Shown here in pieces: positions 40,801 through 44,259 of a DNA stretch of 64,000 nt. The position numbers and the translations under genes are program-made. The stretch's first letter is position 1. Every line of letters starts with the position of its first letter. The stretch lies in NCBI RefSeq assembly GCF_021869535.1, contig NW_026262593.1, forward strand, positions 56,967,318 to 57,031,317. The letters run 5' to 3'. The notes beneath the pieces were generated by a model, which was not told the DNA's origin, ran no database searches, and saw only the letters and a list, made by a program, of their open reading frames with translations. This stretch comes from Mytilus californianus (taxonomy: Eukaryota; Mollusca; Bivalvia; Mytilida; Mytilidae).

Positions 40801-43062
40801 TATGAACCAATATAGAGATAATTGATTGTATCGTGAACTACAAAATGTAAATATTGCACTAAATATTTGCAAATTCGGGAAATCGACTCATGCATGATGT
40901 CCAAAATCCAATCTAAGGAGGATCATCCGTATGCGGAATGATAAAATACGCAGCCACGTCTTGTACGAGCGAAGACGTAAAATTACTCTTACAGCAACTA
41001 TTTATAAGTTACTGAGCGGTTTGTTGCAAGGATATATTTTAACTCAGGCAAGAAATATATTTATACATACTGGTTAACAGCTTTATTACAGATATATCTG
41101 TTTTGTCTATAGTCCAGTTTGGCAAACTTTAATAACATTGCTTAATGTGGGAGATGCAAATTTGGTTATGTATTTTCAGCTAAACCCATAATTATCATGT
41201 AATGACACCTTATCCGAAACGTTACCATATATAACTTTTGTGTTCCTCCTTTTGTGTTTTGTCGGAATTATTGAATTGCTCTTGTTGTACGACATGAGAT
41301 GAGAAACAAATAATGTTAAAGCATTTTCAATAAAGATACTCTTTAATGACTTTTTTATTCAAATCACGTCATATTCTACTGTGAACTATATATATATATA
41401 ACGTCTCCTTTTTTTGAACCATCAAACATTTATTGTTTCTTAAAACGATTATTAAACGTACGTCGAGTGTTTCTTTATCTTTTCAGTTGATGGAAAGACA
41501 GCGAAATATGGAAATAATGTTACAAGAAATAATTAATAAGGTTTGTACTGCAATAAAATATGTTGTATTTTGGTGGAAAACATTCGTAATGTTATATTAA
41601 CTGAGTTTTCAAACAAATCCGACATGATGGAGTGAAGAGTTTTTTGTTAGTATTATTTCTGTGAAATCTGGAAATGTTTGATTGTACGTGACGAATACTG
41701 TTTTTTTTTATATATTTCCCTTCTGAATTAATGAAGGCCGTACGGTGACCTATATTTGTCAATTTCTGTGTCATTTGGTCTCGTGCGGAGAGTTGTCTTA
41801 TTACCAACATACCACATCTTTTTTTTTATATAAACTTTCATATGTATGGGATATTTTGATATTTTGACCAGCTACCAGTACTTTTTTAGTGTTAGATACA
41901 GGAATGTCCAAGTCACGTAAAGCAAAATTATGTTATTCCTTCTTAAGTAGGAGTTTTAATGATGTTATAAAATTTCGTAAACATGAGGATGCAATGATTG
42001 TTGTGTTATACTGCTGGATCAATTGATTTATAAAGATTGATACATCATTTGAAAAATTACTAATAGACGATCGCTTCAGATAAGTCAAACAAAAGGCCCA
42101 CCTGAGCCTGTATTGCTCACCTGATGAACAGACAATGCTGAAGATGTCATTAAGGATTTTGTTTCTCCTGTTGATCTTTGTTTTCAATTTATACTTTCAA
42201 GCTACATTTGTTAGCTTCTATAGTCTTTGAGATAGCAATAATACACCAACAAAAATCTAGATTTCATCGTGAAAATCCACTTCATACGTTTGAATTTTTC
42301 TGAATTTATAAACATAGATATATTTTGCCATGCTGATTTTTCTTATGCACATCTTTAATTTGCACAGTTTTAACATAATGCGCCCCTTTTTCAATAGAAC
42401 ATTAAATATTCGGTTAAAGGTTATATTTTGTTGACATTAGTGTAAAACAAATTGAGCGATTTAAACAGTTAAAATACTGAAAAATATTGTTCACGTGCCA
42501 CTTATTTGTTTCAATTAGAACAAACACAGCTCCTATAAATCTCAAGATACCTACTTATTAAACTCCTAAAATCTTTCAAAATAGATATGTAGGGAAGGGC
42601 AATACATACAAACACGTTATTGCATTTATGTGTAATTCTTTTGAATAATAAAACTGTTTGGGGTGATGTTTTTTTTTTGACAAATGTAAACCATTACAAT
42701 AAACAACTGTGAAATTCGGTATAACTTTTCTTGTTACTCCTTTTGAAAGTATGTTAGATTTTTATGAGATTAAAGAAAAGAAAGTATTGAATTTCATGTT
42801 TGAAATCTAGACTTACGACTAAACTCCTATAGTTTTCTTCTTTACCTCAAAAGTTATTAAACCAGACAATTTTGATTTGCATGGAACCCAAACCATGATG
42901 TCCCGATATTCTGTATAATTTGATTTCACCTAACTCTTAAATATCTTAATTTCATTTTCATATGTTAATGTCTTTGCGTATTTACGCTTTCAGTTGGATA
43001 TAAAAACAAAAGGAAAAACTAATCGAAATACGGTTGATATTTCCGACGAAGCAAAAGAATAA
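3652..43062 (+). CDS. TRPM-like (melastatin-family) cation channel gene, 5' end not found
   Basis: About 29 exons join in phase, each with AG acceptor and GT donor, into roughly 1,110-1,130 residues. The order is that of TRPM channels: a long cytoplasmic N-terminus, a helical block ending in KVLNKQWYGT, pre-S1, S1-S6, TRP helix and coiled coil. Clear family matches are VVDEIKQ after S2, WWNTLDWLFN in S3, TEFLGPKLVIIRKM at S4-S5, ALLYPN after S5, YWMLFGEL in the pore, LLLNLLIALY in S6 and FYWRQIQ in the TRP helix. TRPM proteins are tetrameric plasma- or organelle-membrane cation channels; ion, gating and ligand cannot be read here. There is no C-terminal kinase or NUDT9 domain. The N-terminal nucleotide-binding-type motifs of typical TRPM proteins are not recognisable. 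A TRPM-related family such as TRPS is an alternative. An in-frame TGA lies in exon 9a. The first coding exon is missing. Confidence 0.85.
4809..4988 (+). CDS. TRPM-like, exon 2
   Basis: Phase 1 in and out, 180 nt, acceptor ATCACAG, donor CAG|GTATGA. Encodes an acidic stretch with KDDTNKPEDLRTVVNELE and VVVEIDNDGDKNE. The D-D-T-x-P-E pattern resembles the start of the TRPM N-terminal homology region, where DT.PE precedes a helix. Base composition is clearly richer in G and C than the flanking introns. Confidence 0.75.
5157..5275. mobile_element. Small MITE-like hairpin element
   Basis: Perfect 12-bp inverted ends, TTTACTGGCTAT at 5157-5168 and ATAGCCAGTAAA at 5264-5275, enclose 95 bp. Inside is a second perfect hairpin, GACAATAG...CTATTGTC (about 5172-5192). 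It lies in the intron between exons 2 and 3. There is no coding capacity, so it would need an enzyme supplied in trans. Confidence 0.55.
5699..5945 (+). repeat. 3'-end fragment of the Penelope-like family
   Basis: Same sequence, inverted, as the region just downstream of the minus-strand reverse transcriptase (48839-49085). Includes GGAGCAGGATCTGCTTACCC, GCCATGGCGTTGTCAGTTTA and CCTCTGGTATCTTTCGCC. The 67- and 91-codon open frames across it are by-products of the repeat. Other fragments are at 26146-26222 and 33884-34062. Confidence 0.75.
6050..6105 (+). CDS. TRPM-like, exon 3
   Basis: Phase 1 in, 0 out, 56 nt. Acceptor GTATTAG, donor AAAAAG|GTAAAC. Encodes ADGYFEVNIRGSKSANKK, a short beta-strand-like piece continuing from exon 2. 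Confidence 0.65.
6250..6500 (-). mobile_element. tRNA-derived SINE
   Basis: Read on the minus strand, a tRNA-like head starts near 6497 with box A TGGCCGAGTGG and later box B GTTCGAATCC. A tail follows with CTGCCGAAGGTCGGTAGTTC and an AATAAATACCGACCAC segment. The head resembles tRNAs of the Leu/Ser class but the anticodon arm does not fold as a working tRNA. Box A and B could serve as an RNA polymerase III promoter. The 73-codon open frame on the + strand is incidental. Confidence 0.75.
6510..8020. other. Intron 3 interior, no feature seen
   Basis: AT-rich intron sequence with oligo-A and oligo-T runs. I see no exon, RNA gene or repeated block here. Confidence 0.4.
8030..8300 (+). repeat. 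Dispersed repeat family R2
   Basis: Contains AAGTGTTTCTCGTTTCTCGT, TAGCTTGCTGTGCGGTGTGA and GAGAGTTGTCTCATTGGCAC. Other copies are at 31812-32055 (+, near full), 33205-33385 (+, partial) and 41735-41830 (+, 3' part), with short inverted pieces at 18440-18600 and 61025-61110. It ends 94 bp before exon 4. Confidence 0.8.
8394..8544 (+). CDS. TRPM-like, exon 4
   Basis: Phase 0 in, 1 out, 151 nt. Acceptor TTCAATAG, donor GCAA|GTTAGT. Encodes KVFIWRP then KPSLYLIIDSPEED and ISLMEEIIDFA. The pattern strand (LYLIID), acidic loop and helix (LMEEIIDFA) is what one expects of a Rossmann-like half. In TRPM this place usually carries a glycine-rich GGP-type loop, here replaced by DSPEED. Confidence 0.75.
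9349..9455 (+). CDS. TRPM-like, exon 5
   Basis: Phase 1 in, 0 out, 107 nt. Acceptor CTTACAG, donor GAG|GTACGT. Encodes KTKLPCHIVKQRVLFHSG and TASIHYKTDKDTIE. Continues exon 4; the LPCHIV strand follows the helix as in a nucleotide-binding-type fold, but the GSGR.AD motif usual for TRPM is absent. Confidence 0.75.
9953..10040 (+). CDS. TRPM-like, exon 6
   Basis: Phase 0 in, 1 out, 88 nt. Acceptor GTCTAG, donor AAT|GTAAGT. Encodes ELIKKGFNEFERLDENIEDE and HYFRRMAE: charged and probably helical. Confidence 0.75.
10198..10480 (+). repeat. Dispersed repeat family R1-related copy
   Basis: Degraded copy with CAGGCTCCAAACTTGGGACA and a TCTCTAATGTAGGACAGCAG-like segment, comparable to 2620-2760. Related pieces occur at 15960-16370 and 39700-40030. 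It lies in the intron between exons 6 and 7. Confidence 0.5.
10935..11050 (+). CDS. TRPM-like, exon 7
   Basis: Phase 1 in, 0 out, 116 nt. Acceptor GATAAAAG, donor AAG|GTAAAG. Encodes AIGEEVLPIIISLKRN and TAQSYQIPLIYFK. Two hydrophobic strands separated by a helix. Confidence 0.75.
11436..11658 (+). CDS. TRPM-like, exon 8
   Basis: Phase 0 in, 1 out, 223 nt. Acceptor CATCAG, or in frame 6 nt later at CCACAG; donor GGAG|GTTCGT. A polar lysine-rich linker leads to SDGIALLSEIHGDLDIVISH and ILVG. The block HGDLDIVISHILVG matches in style the TRPM segment DLD.AIL.ALLK that starts the helical repeats after the nucleotide-binding-like domain. Confidence 0.8.
12296..12372 (+). CDS. TRPM-like, candidate exon 9a with in-frame TGA
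   Basis: Acceptor TATAATAG and a strong donor CA|GTAAGC; phase 1 in, 0 out, which fits exon 8 and exon 10 exactly. The encoded peptide AKEIEHYHSNEFATTPELSR and HE is followed by TGA and then RLA. Joined to exon 10 the helix RLAKLLDNNLKLKD reads naturally, so the exon looks authentic. The TGA would truncate the protein near residue 365 of the recognised part. It may be an inactivating allele, a sequence error, a poison exon or an exon skipped in favour of 13159-13196. Confidence 0.5.
13159..13196 (+). CDS. TRPM-like, candidate exon 9b (alternative to 9a)
   Basis: 38 nt, acceptor ATTTATAG, donor GAT|GTAAGT, phase 1 in and 0 out, the same as exon 9a, so it could replace it. Encodes VCFKEKSSTERKD. 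It keeps the frame open but is short and low in complexity, so it could be a chance match to splice consensus. Confidence 0.4.
14455..14613 (+). CDS. TRPM-like, exon 10
   Basis: Phase 0 in and out, 159 nt. Acceptor GATATTTAG, donor GAG|GTAAGA. Encodes KLLDNNLKLKDTYTNDYATA, then LSMYLLKKGKWTISKKDMRK and LFSQKSLEYIYEE. Two helical hairpins, comparable to the TRPM homology-region repeats with F(L)T...L..LY before a loop. Confidence 0.8.
15519..15603 (+). CDS. TRPM-like, exon 11
   Basis: Phase 0 in, 1 out, 85 nt. Acceptor TTTTTTAG, donor TCAG|GTAAGA. Encodes VVTSEFIKKLCRNQDAFSRL and AYKLPEHS. Helical, continuing the N-terminal repeats. Confidence 0.75.
16500..16870 (-). pseudogene. Penelope-like reverse transcriptase fragment, copy 2
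   Basis: Matches 49210-49570 at the nucleotide level with many changes. For example GGGATATAAAATCCATATGC and CAGGCACCGCTTGTGTG correspond to the AYGVYISQ region of copy 3. No frame stays open. It lies in the intron between exons 11 and 12. Confidence 0.65.
17122..17178 (+). CDS. TRPM-like, exon 12
   Basis: Phase 1 in and out, 57 nt. Acceptor CCGATAG, donor AAAG|GTGAGA. Encodes DFVCEINNEETVQIERTTK. A polar linker before the next helical repeats. The following intron (5.4 kb) carries the fold-back element. Confidence 0.7.
17449..18090 (+). repeat. Fold-back element, left arm
   Basis: Inverted counterpart of 20340-20982. Tandem units of about 20 bp with TTACTTGATG or TTACTCGATG cores. The 77-codon T/N/S-rich open frame on the minus strand mirrors one on the + strand of the right arm, which is expected of the repeat and is not a gene. 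Confidence 0.85.
18611..19020 (+). repeat. Two tandem copies of a dispersed repeat, then GGAC and poly-C runs
   Basis: Units 18611-18771 and 18790-18947 share CTCCCAAAAGAGCAAA, ATGCACACCTTCAATATATG, AACTTCCTAG and ATTCAAACTGTAG. They are followed by a GGACGGAC microsatellite (about 18962-18990) and a run of C (about 19005-19019). Located inside the fold-back element. Confidence 0.8.
19086..19300 (-). pseudogene. Penelope-like family 3'-end fragment inside the fold-back element
   Basis: Parallels 49010-49200: GGTGATCTCGGATGCTCCAG, CACCCGTCGTGTTATTCGAG and GGAACATGTCCGTCGTCACA correspond to the 3' end and last codons of copy 3. Heavily diverged. The 60-codon + frame here is incidental. Confidence 0.6.
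19770..19822 (+). repeat. (ATCT)n microsatellite
   Basis: About 11-12 units of ATCT/CTAT, following AATAAAGTATCTATCC, which resembles the end of a retroposed fragment. Lies in the centre of the fold-back element. Confidence 0.9.
20340..20982 (-). repeat. Fold-back element, right arm
   Basis: Inverted counterpart of 17449-18090. Outer end TCCACATAAGACAGCTGAGG then CGTTCCAT at 20982, directly abutted by the AAGATACT target duplication. Inner part diverges beyond about 20460. Confidence 0.85.
21000..22540. other. Remainder of the intron between exons 12 and 13
   Basis: AT-rich, no exon recognised. The 70-codon frame at 21362 shows no family similarity I can name. Confidence 0.4.
22543..22655 (+). 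CDS. TRPM-like, exon 13
   Basis: Phase 1 in, 0 out, 113 nt. Acceptor TTTCACAG, donor TGT|GTACGT, chosen over GTAAAA 4 nt later because the next exon needs phase 0. Encodes KRVQLIEWDTECNGLIFFAL, then LQKQYWTGALQLVETGC. This matches the TRPM block with L.LWA...R...A...WE that precedes the long helical arm. Confidence 0.85.
23068..23171 (+). CDS. TRPM-like, exon 14
   Basis: Phase 0 in, 2 out, 104 nt. Acceptor GATATAG, donor AAAAG|GTAGTA. Encodes VGIHHILVGCVLLEDEVIDW and KTTTALKEKLQLLK. Comparable to the ALLASKLLK..A helix of TRPM proteins. Confidence 0.75.
23732..24014 (+). CDS. TRPM-like, exon 15
   Basis: Phase 2 in, 0 out, 283 nt, the largest coding exon. Acceptor AATCATAG, donor GCG|GTTAGT. 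Starts AFTERAIGITSCIYEED, matching the E.RA..LL.ECY.ED block of TRPM; it then has a charged insert of about 40 residues and ends NHGYLRDAINTQNNTFLKND then TVRKVLNKQWYGTEEVDWKA. The end matches the A....N..F......Q..L...WYG signature that leads into pre-S1. Confidence 0.9.
24673..24758 (+). CDS. TRPM-like, exon 16 (pre-S1)
   Basis: Phase 0 in, 2 out, 86 nt. Acceptor CTTTGCAG, donor CG|GTAATT. Encodes IFSFIFLVAAHLIMLPLLMI then NMEARPLR. This is the hydrophobic re-entrant pre-S1 helix typical of TRPM channels. Confidence 0.85.
25030..25057 (+). repeat. Poly-C run
   Basis: A stretch of about 24 cytosines directly abuts the first unit of the 166-bp array. Such runs often mark an element boundary or an assembly weak point. 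Confidence 0.85.
25058..26145 (+). mobile_element. Six-copy 166-bp tandem array with Helitron-like 3' end
   Basis: Units start at 25058, 25224, 25391, 25557, 25722 and 25887 (spacing 165-167 bp), each with ACTGAATGGAATGAAACC, GCTGACCAAGTGTTGTTACT, TCCAAGATGGCCGCCAGC and CCCTATGGGAAATACATACA. The last unit is cut short and leads into CAGGTGAGCGACACA, a hairpin GGCTCTTGAGAGCC and CTAG followed by T at 26146. A 3' hairpin just before CTRR, next to a host T, is the signature of Helitron-type elements. Bivalves are known to carry short Helitron-like elements with core arrays of about 160 bp. The 5' end was not identified. Confidence 0.65.
26146..26222 (+). repeat. Penelope-like family 3'-end fragment
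   Basis: GCCATGGCGTTGTCAGTTTA through ATTTCGCCTCTCTTTA, as in 5868-5942. It begins exactly where the Helitron-like element ends, suggesting that element landed in an older copy. Confidence 0.75.
26603..26651 (+). CDS. TRPM-like, exon 17 (start of S1)
   Basis: Phase 2 in, 0 out, 49 nt. Acceptor ATACAG, donor ATG|GTATGA. Encodes (R)FYKNYKLPFLKVVIHM, corresponding to the ...P..K..FY......YL segment at the start of S1 in TRPM proteins. Confidence 0.85.
26925..27058 (+). repeat. Dispersed mussel repeat, tail family T
   Basis: AATCATACAAGTGGGAAGTT, CTATAAACTTGATAAAACCA and AAAATGCCTGTACAAAGTCA. Diverged copy of 2130-2265. Confidence 0.65.
27145..27770 (+). repeat. Two-copy tandem duplication, period about 317 bp
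   Basis: ACGACATACTA recurs about 315 bp apart, and GTATTCACCTAACAAAAACA at 27171 recurs at 27488. The copies run 27145-27460 and 27461-27770, aligned throughout with perhaps 15-20 percent change. It fills most of the intron between exons 17 and 18. No coding content. Confidence 0.8.
27800..27931 (+). CDS. TRPM-like, exon 18 (S1-S2)
   Basis: Phase 0 in and out, 132 nt. Acceptor TGTAACAG, donor CAG|GTATGT. Encodes S1 (LGFLALLIAYAYMLLFDY), a short outer loop and S2 (CFIIVLITSFVVDEIKQ). The VVDEIKQ end matches the TRPM CEEIRQ block on the inner end of S2. Confidence 0.92.
28590..28740 (+). repeat. Possible degraded Penelope-like 3'-end fragment
   Basis: CTTCCGGAGCACTCCAG and a following TTTTTTGGTCCCTGTTGCTA recall the 3' end sequence seen at 5755-5810, with heavy change. 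The 67-codon frame across it is not a gene. Confidence 0.3.
28843..29706 (+). mobile_element. Helitron-like or MITE-like element with two 480-bp halves
   Basis: Begins TTAGCTCACCTGGCC and ends CAGGTGAGCGACACAGGCTC ... CTAG|T, the same 3' end as the array at 25058-26145. After a GGCGTCC minisatellite (28890-28940) the interior is a tandem pair about 480 bp apart, each with CTCCTCTGAAACTACT, AAAAAATGTGTCCGA, CAACATGGCCG and AAAATGCAGTTTTTGGCT. Relatives are at 36440-37400 and 54766-55690. Confidence 0.65.
29710..30320. other. End of the intron between exons 18 and 19
   Basis: AT-rich, nothing recognised. Confidence 0.4.
30321..30566 (+). CDS. TRPM-like, exon 19 (S3-S4 and S4-S5 linker)
   Basis: Phase 0 in and out, 246 nt. 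Acceptor TATTTTAG, donor ATG|GTATGT. S3 starts at WWNTLDWLFNIAYMLGMLL, with the W/F-N-D/L-D pattern of TRPM. S4 is LLLLAFMILCVRILNICC, with a single arginine, so it is not a classical voltage sensor. It is followed by MTEFLGPKLVIIRKM, the TRPM S4-S5 linker signature LGPK.....KM. Confidence 0.95.
30570..31416. other. Intron between exons 19 and 20
   Basis: AT-rich. Near 31130-31200 it carries TCTTTGGTCGTGTTGTTGTTG and TTGACACATTCCCCGTTTCC, the inverted start of repeat family R1. No exon seen. Confidence 0.5.
31417..31591 (+). CDS. TRPM-like, exon 20 (S5 and pore)
   Basis: Phase 0 in, 1 out, 175 nt. Acceptor ATTTCAG, donor AAAG|GTATGA. S5 is IKQTVAFMIIMTVIVVWYSV; the outer end SFHALLYPN matches TRPM ARQAILHPN. 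The pore helix and filter region WSEIEKILSNGYWMLFGEL matches the family pattern PYW.L.GE or FGQ. The filter glutamate in FGE is present. SDGEK starts the turret. Confidence 0.95.
31812..32055 (+). repeat. Dispersed repeat family R2, near full copy
   Basis: GTTCATAAGTGTTTCTCGTT to GCACCCATACCACATCTTCT; close to 8075-8300. Lies in the intron between exons 20 and 21. Confidence 0.8.
32741..32906 (+). CDS. TRPM-like, exon 21 (outer turret and S6)
   Basis: Phase 1 in, 2 out, 166 nt. Acceptor TTCATCAG, donor TACAG|GTAAAC. The turret contains two N-glycosylation sequons (NST and NKT) and, unlike most TRPM turrets, no cysteine. S6 is YLKALYGLIAVVLLLNLLIA then LY; LLLNLLIAL is the strongest TRP-family signature in the window. 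Confidence 0.93.
33205..33385 (+). repeat. Dispersed repeat family R2, partial copy
   Basis: CTCGTTTGAATTGTTTTACA, GGCCTTTTATAGCTGACTAT and GAGAGTTGTCTCATTGGAAA. Matches 8120-8300. The 99-codon frame at 33311 is a by-product. Confidence 0.7.
33884..34062 (+). repeat. Penelope-like family 3'-end fragment
   Basis: Starts GTTCCGGAGCATCTGAGATG and includes TTTAGTTTTCTATGTTGTGT and GCCATGGCTTTGTCAGTTTA. It ends 23 bp before exon 22, so the exon's branch point and pyrimidine tract may derive from or abut the insertion. Confidence 0.75.
34085..34326 (+). CDS. TRPM-like, exon 22 (TRP helix)
   Basis: Phase 2 in, 1 out, 242 nt. Acceptor TTTTTTGCAG, donor AGAG|GTATAC. Starts SDTFNVVQQQSEFYWRQIQ, matching TRPM N.TF......S...W..QR after S6. 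Then the TRP helix and TVFPIHLQLLALPGIITAII, the partly buried helix after the P-x-P-L turn of TRPM, and a basic segment ending MLVRG. Confidence 0.92.
34364..34690 (+). repeat. Two-copy tandem duplication, period about 170 bp
   Basis: TTTTGAGACAAATTACTAAC at about 34383 recurs in changed form about 170 bp later (TGTTGAGACAGTTTACTGAT); ATCAGTAAACGATA also recurs at this spacing. In the intron after exon 22. Confidence 0.7.
34958..35039 (+). CDS. TRPM-like, exon 23
   Basis: Phase 1 in, 2 out, 82 nt. Acceptor GTTTTCAG, donor AAAGG|GTATAT. Encodes VFLYDTNYDLKLKSTEYAEE then KGALDNKG. An earlier donor (AAAG|GTGCGC at 35021) would leave the wrong phase and a stop in exon 24, so the later one was chosen. 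Confidence 0.7.
35668..35701 (+). CDS. TRPM-like, exon 24
   Basis: Phase 2 in, 0 out, 34 nt. Acceptor TTCTTAG, donor GCG|GTAACT. Encodes KIDLEDFDAIA. Very short, but the only open frame fits both neighbours. Confidence 0.6.
35705..38075. other. Intron between exons 24 and 25
   Basis: 2.4 kb, AT-rich, dominated by the element at 36440-37400; no exon recognised. Confidence 0.5.
36440..37400 (+). repeat. Copy of the 28843-29706 element, internally duplicated
   Basis: ACAATGTGTCCGATGAACCC, AACAGGGCCGACATGGC and AAAATGCAAGTTTTGTC match 29515-29600. It also contains its own tandem pair, period 162 bp: CAAATTGTCGAGATCTAACT at 36735 and 36897. No clean ends. Confidence 0.7.
38081..38134 (+). CDS. 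TRPM-like, exon 25 (coiled coil)
   Basis: Phase 0 in and out, 54 nt. Acceptor CTTTTCAG, donor ATG|GTATGT. Encodes TMNKIADSLKDLKEKKHM, a heptad-like helix. Closely similar to exon 27. Confidence 0.75.
38929..38970 (+). CDS. TRPM-like, exon 26
   Basis: Phase 0 in and out, 42 nt. Acceptor TTCTTCAG, donor GAG|GTATGT. Encodes RELDSKRADRRNQE, very charged. Confidence 0.65.
39700..40030 (+). repeat. Dispersed repeat, R1/T-related
   Basis: CATATTCCTGACTTGGTACA, AAAAATGGTGGGTTGAATCT and ACAGAAATACAGCACAAACA. This is the inverted relation of tail family T joined to R1-like sequence, a combination seen also near 15960-16370. Confidence 0.5.
40381..40443 (+). CDS. TRPM-like, exon 27 (coiled coil, duplicate of exon 25)
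   Basis: Phase 0 in and out, 63 nt. Acceptor CCTTTTAG, donor ATG|GTTAGA. Starts TMNKLEKIEDSLKD and ends EMKQM. It shares TMNK, DSLKD and a K..M end with exon 25 and is three residues longer. This is consistent with exon duplication. Confidence 0.75.
41487..41540 (+). CDS. TRPM-like, exon 28
   Basis: Phase 0 in and out, 54 nt. Acceptor CTTTTCAG, donor AAG|GTTTGT. Encodes LMERQRNMEIMLQEIINK, an amphipathic helix extending the coiled coil. Confidence 0.7.
41735..41830 (+). repeat. Dispersed repeat family R2, 3' part
   Basis: GAAGGCCGTACGGTGACCTA and GGAGAGTTGTCTTATTACCA then CACATCTTTTTTTTTATATA. Confidence 0.75.
42090..42130 (-). repeat. Short Helitron-like end fragment
   Basis: CACCTGAGCCTGTATTGCTC then ACCTG: the inverted form of the shared 3' end CAGGTGAGCGACACAGGCTC. 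Confidence 0.5.
42994..43062 (+). CDS. TRPM-like, last coding exon (29)
   Basis: Phase 0 in. Acceptor CGCTTTCAG. Encodes LDIKTKGKTNRNTVDISDEA then KE and TAA at 43060-43062. The exon itself runs to a donor ACT|GTAAGT at 43088. No kinase or NUDT9-like domain follows. Confidence 0.75.
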   Translation: MDIKTKGKTNRNTVDISDEAKE

Positions 43063-44250
43063 ACTACACTCTTGATTTGTTGTCGACTGTAAGTAGACTT
43101 TAACGATCTAAATCATATGGTCACATTTAAAGAATGGATTGATTGAAGGATGTTTAATCGGTTTTAAAGTGACATATTCTACAATCAAACATTTATGTCA
43201 CGTCATCATGAAAACAAAACACCAACATACATATTACAGCAGTTTACCGCTTCAAAAATGTGATCCTTTTACTGTCTTCATAATCGCAACGACCCGATGA
43301 ATACACTAAAATATTATAAAAAAGAAGTACACTCTTGTTCGATTCAATTATAATATATCTTATGTTACATATCATTAATAACGTATAAAGACACATGTCA
43401 TTGTTCATTTCATTTAAATTTGAATAAAATCACAAATGTTGTATTTTGGTCTGTTTTTGTGATTATAGAAAGCTTATGTCGTTAAATATGGTTTAACCAG
43501 GTAAGTTCCCATGTTATATATCACAATCTGAGTATATTGCGATAACGAATATACTAAGTATGACTATGATTAAAAGGAAAATTGTACAATACTTGTGATC
43601 TTTTAACATACGTAGATATGGTTTTCATTTATAATGCTTGCTACGTTTATCAGTTGTATGTGTGTTCTTGTCGATGTATCTTCTGATACGGACATGGTTG
43701 GGTTAAGTAATGATTAAATAAGATACATCTAATTGTTCAATACAGATGTAACAGTATCCACAGAACATAGTTCAAATTCTTGCTCTCATTGTGCTATAGA
43801 ACATTTATTTTTTTGCAGATTATTAACAATGTGATATAAAGAAACTATTATGAGACAAAATGGTGACAAGAATTCATCTGAGTTTATTAACACCACTTTG
43901 TAAATGTGAATTGTCTTGCTTTTCTTATGTGTACCTTATGGCATCGTACCACTACCATGATTGGAATTGTACAAACTTGTATCATCAAGAACTACATGAA
44001 CTTGTTACTCACATCAGCATATGGTGTTATTCAAGCTTAACGTGTCATCTTGTTTTTCATAAATTTTCTACATCGTAAAGAGTTAAATGTTACCTTTATC
44101 GGCCCTCCGATATTTCAAATCTCCAAATTGTAACATCCTGTATGTAATCGCTGGGTAAAATTGCCCTATTTTCTAATACTCTTAACTTTTTTGGATCTTT
44201 CCTTATACTTATATTTATAGCAAATAAATTAAATCATTATATTTTATAAA
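43063..44250 (+). other. TRPM-like 3' UTR, probably in three exons
   Basis: After the stop, consensus splice sites define 43063-43088 (donor GTAAGT), 43469-43500 (acceptor GATTATAG, donor CCAG|GTAAGT) and a terminal exon from 43819 (acceptor TTTTTGCAG) to about 44250. The 72-codon frame at 43860 lies in the terminal exon and shows no family similarity. Confidence 0.5.
44223..44228 (+). terminator. Polyadenylation signal AATAAA
   Basis: AATAAA 22 bp before an A-rich run (44248-44259) and T-rich sequence. A fitting 3' end for the channel gene. Confidence 0.55.
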
Positions 44251-44259
44251 AAAAAAAAA

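Noticed and set aside
43860-44078. 72-codon frame with histidines and cysteines
   Set aside because: It lies in the terminal 3' UTR exon of the channel gene and shows no domain pattern.
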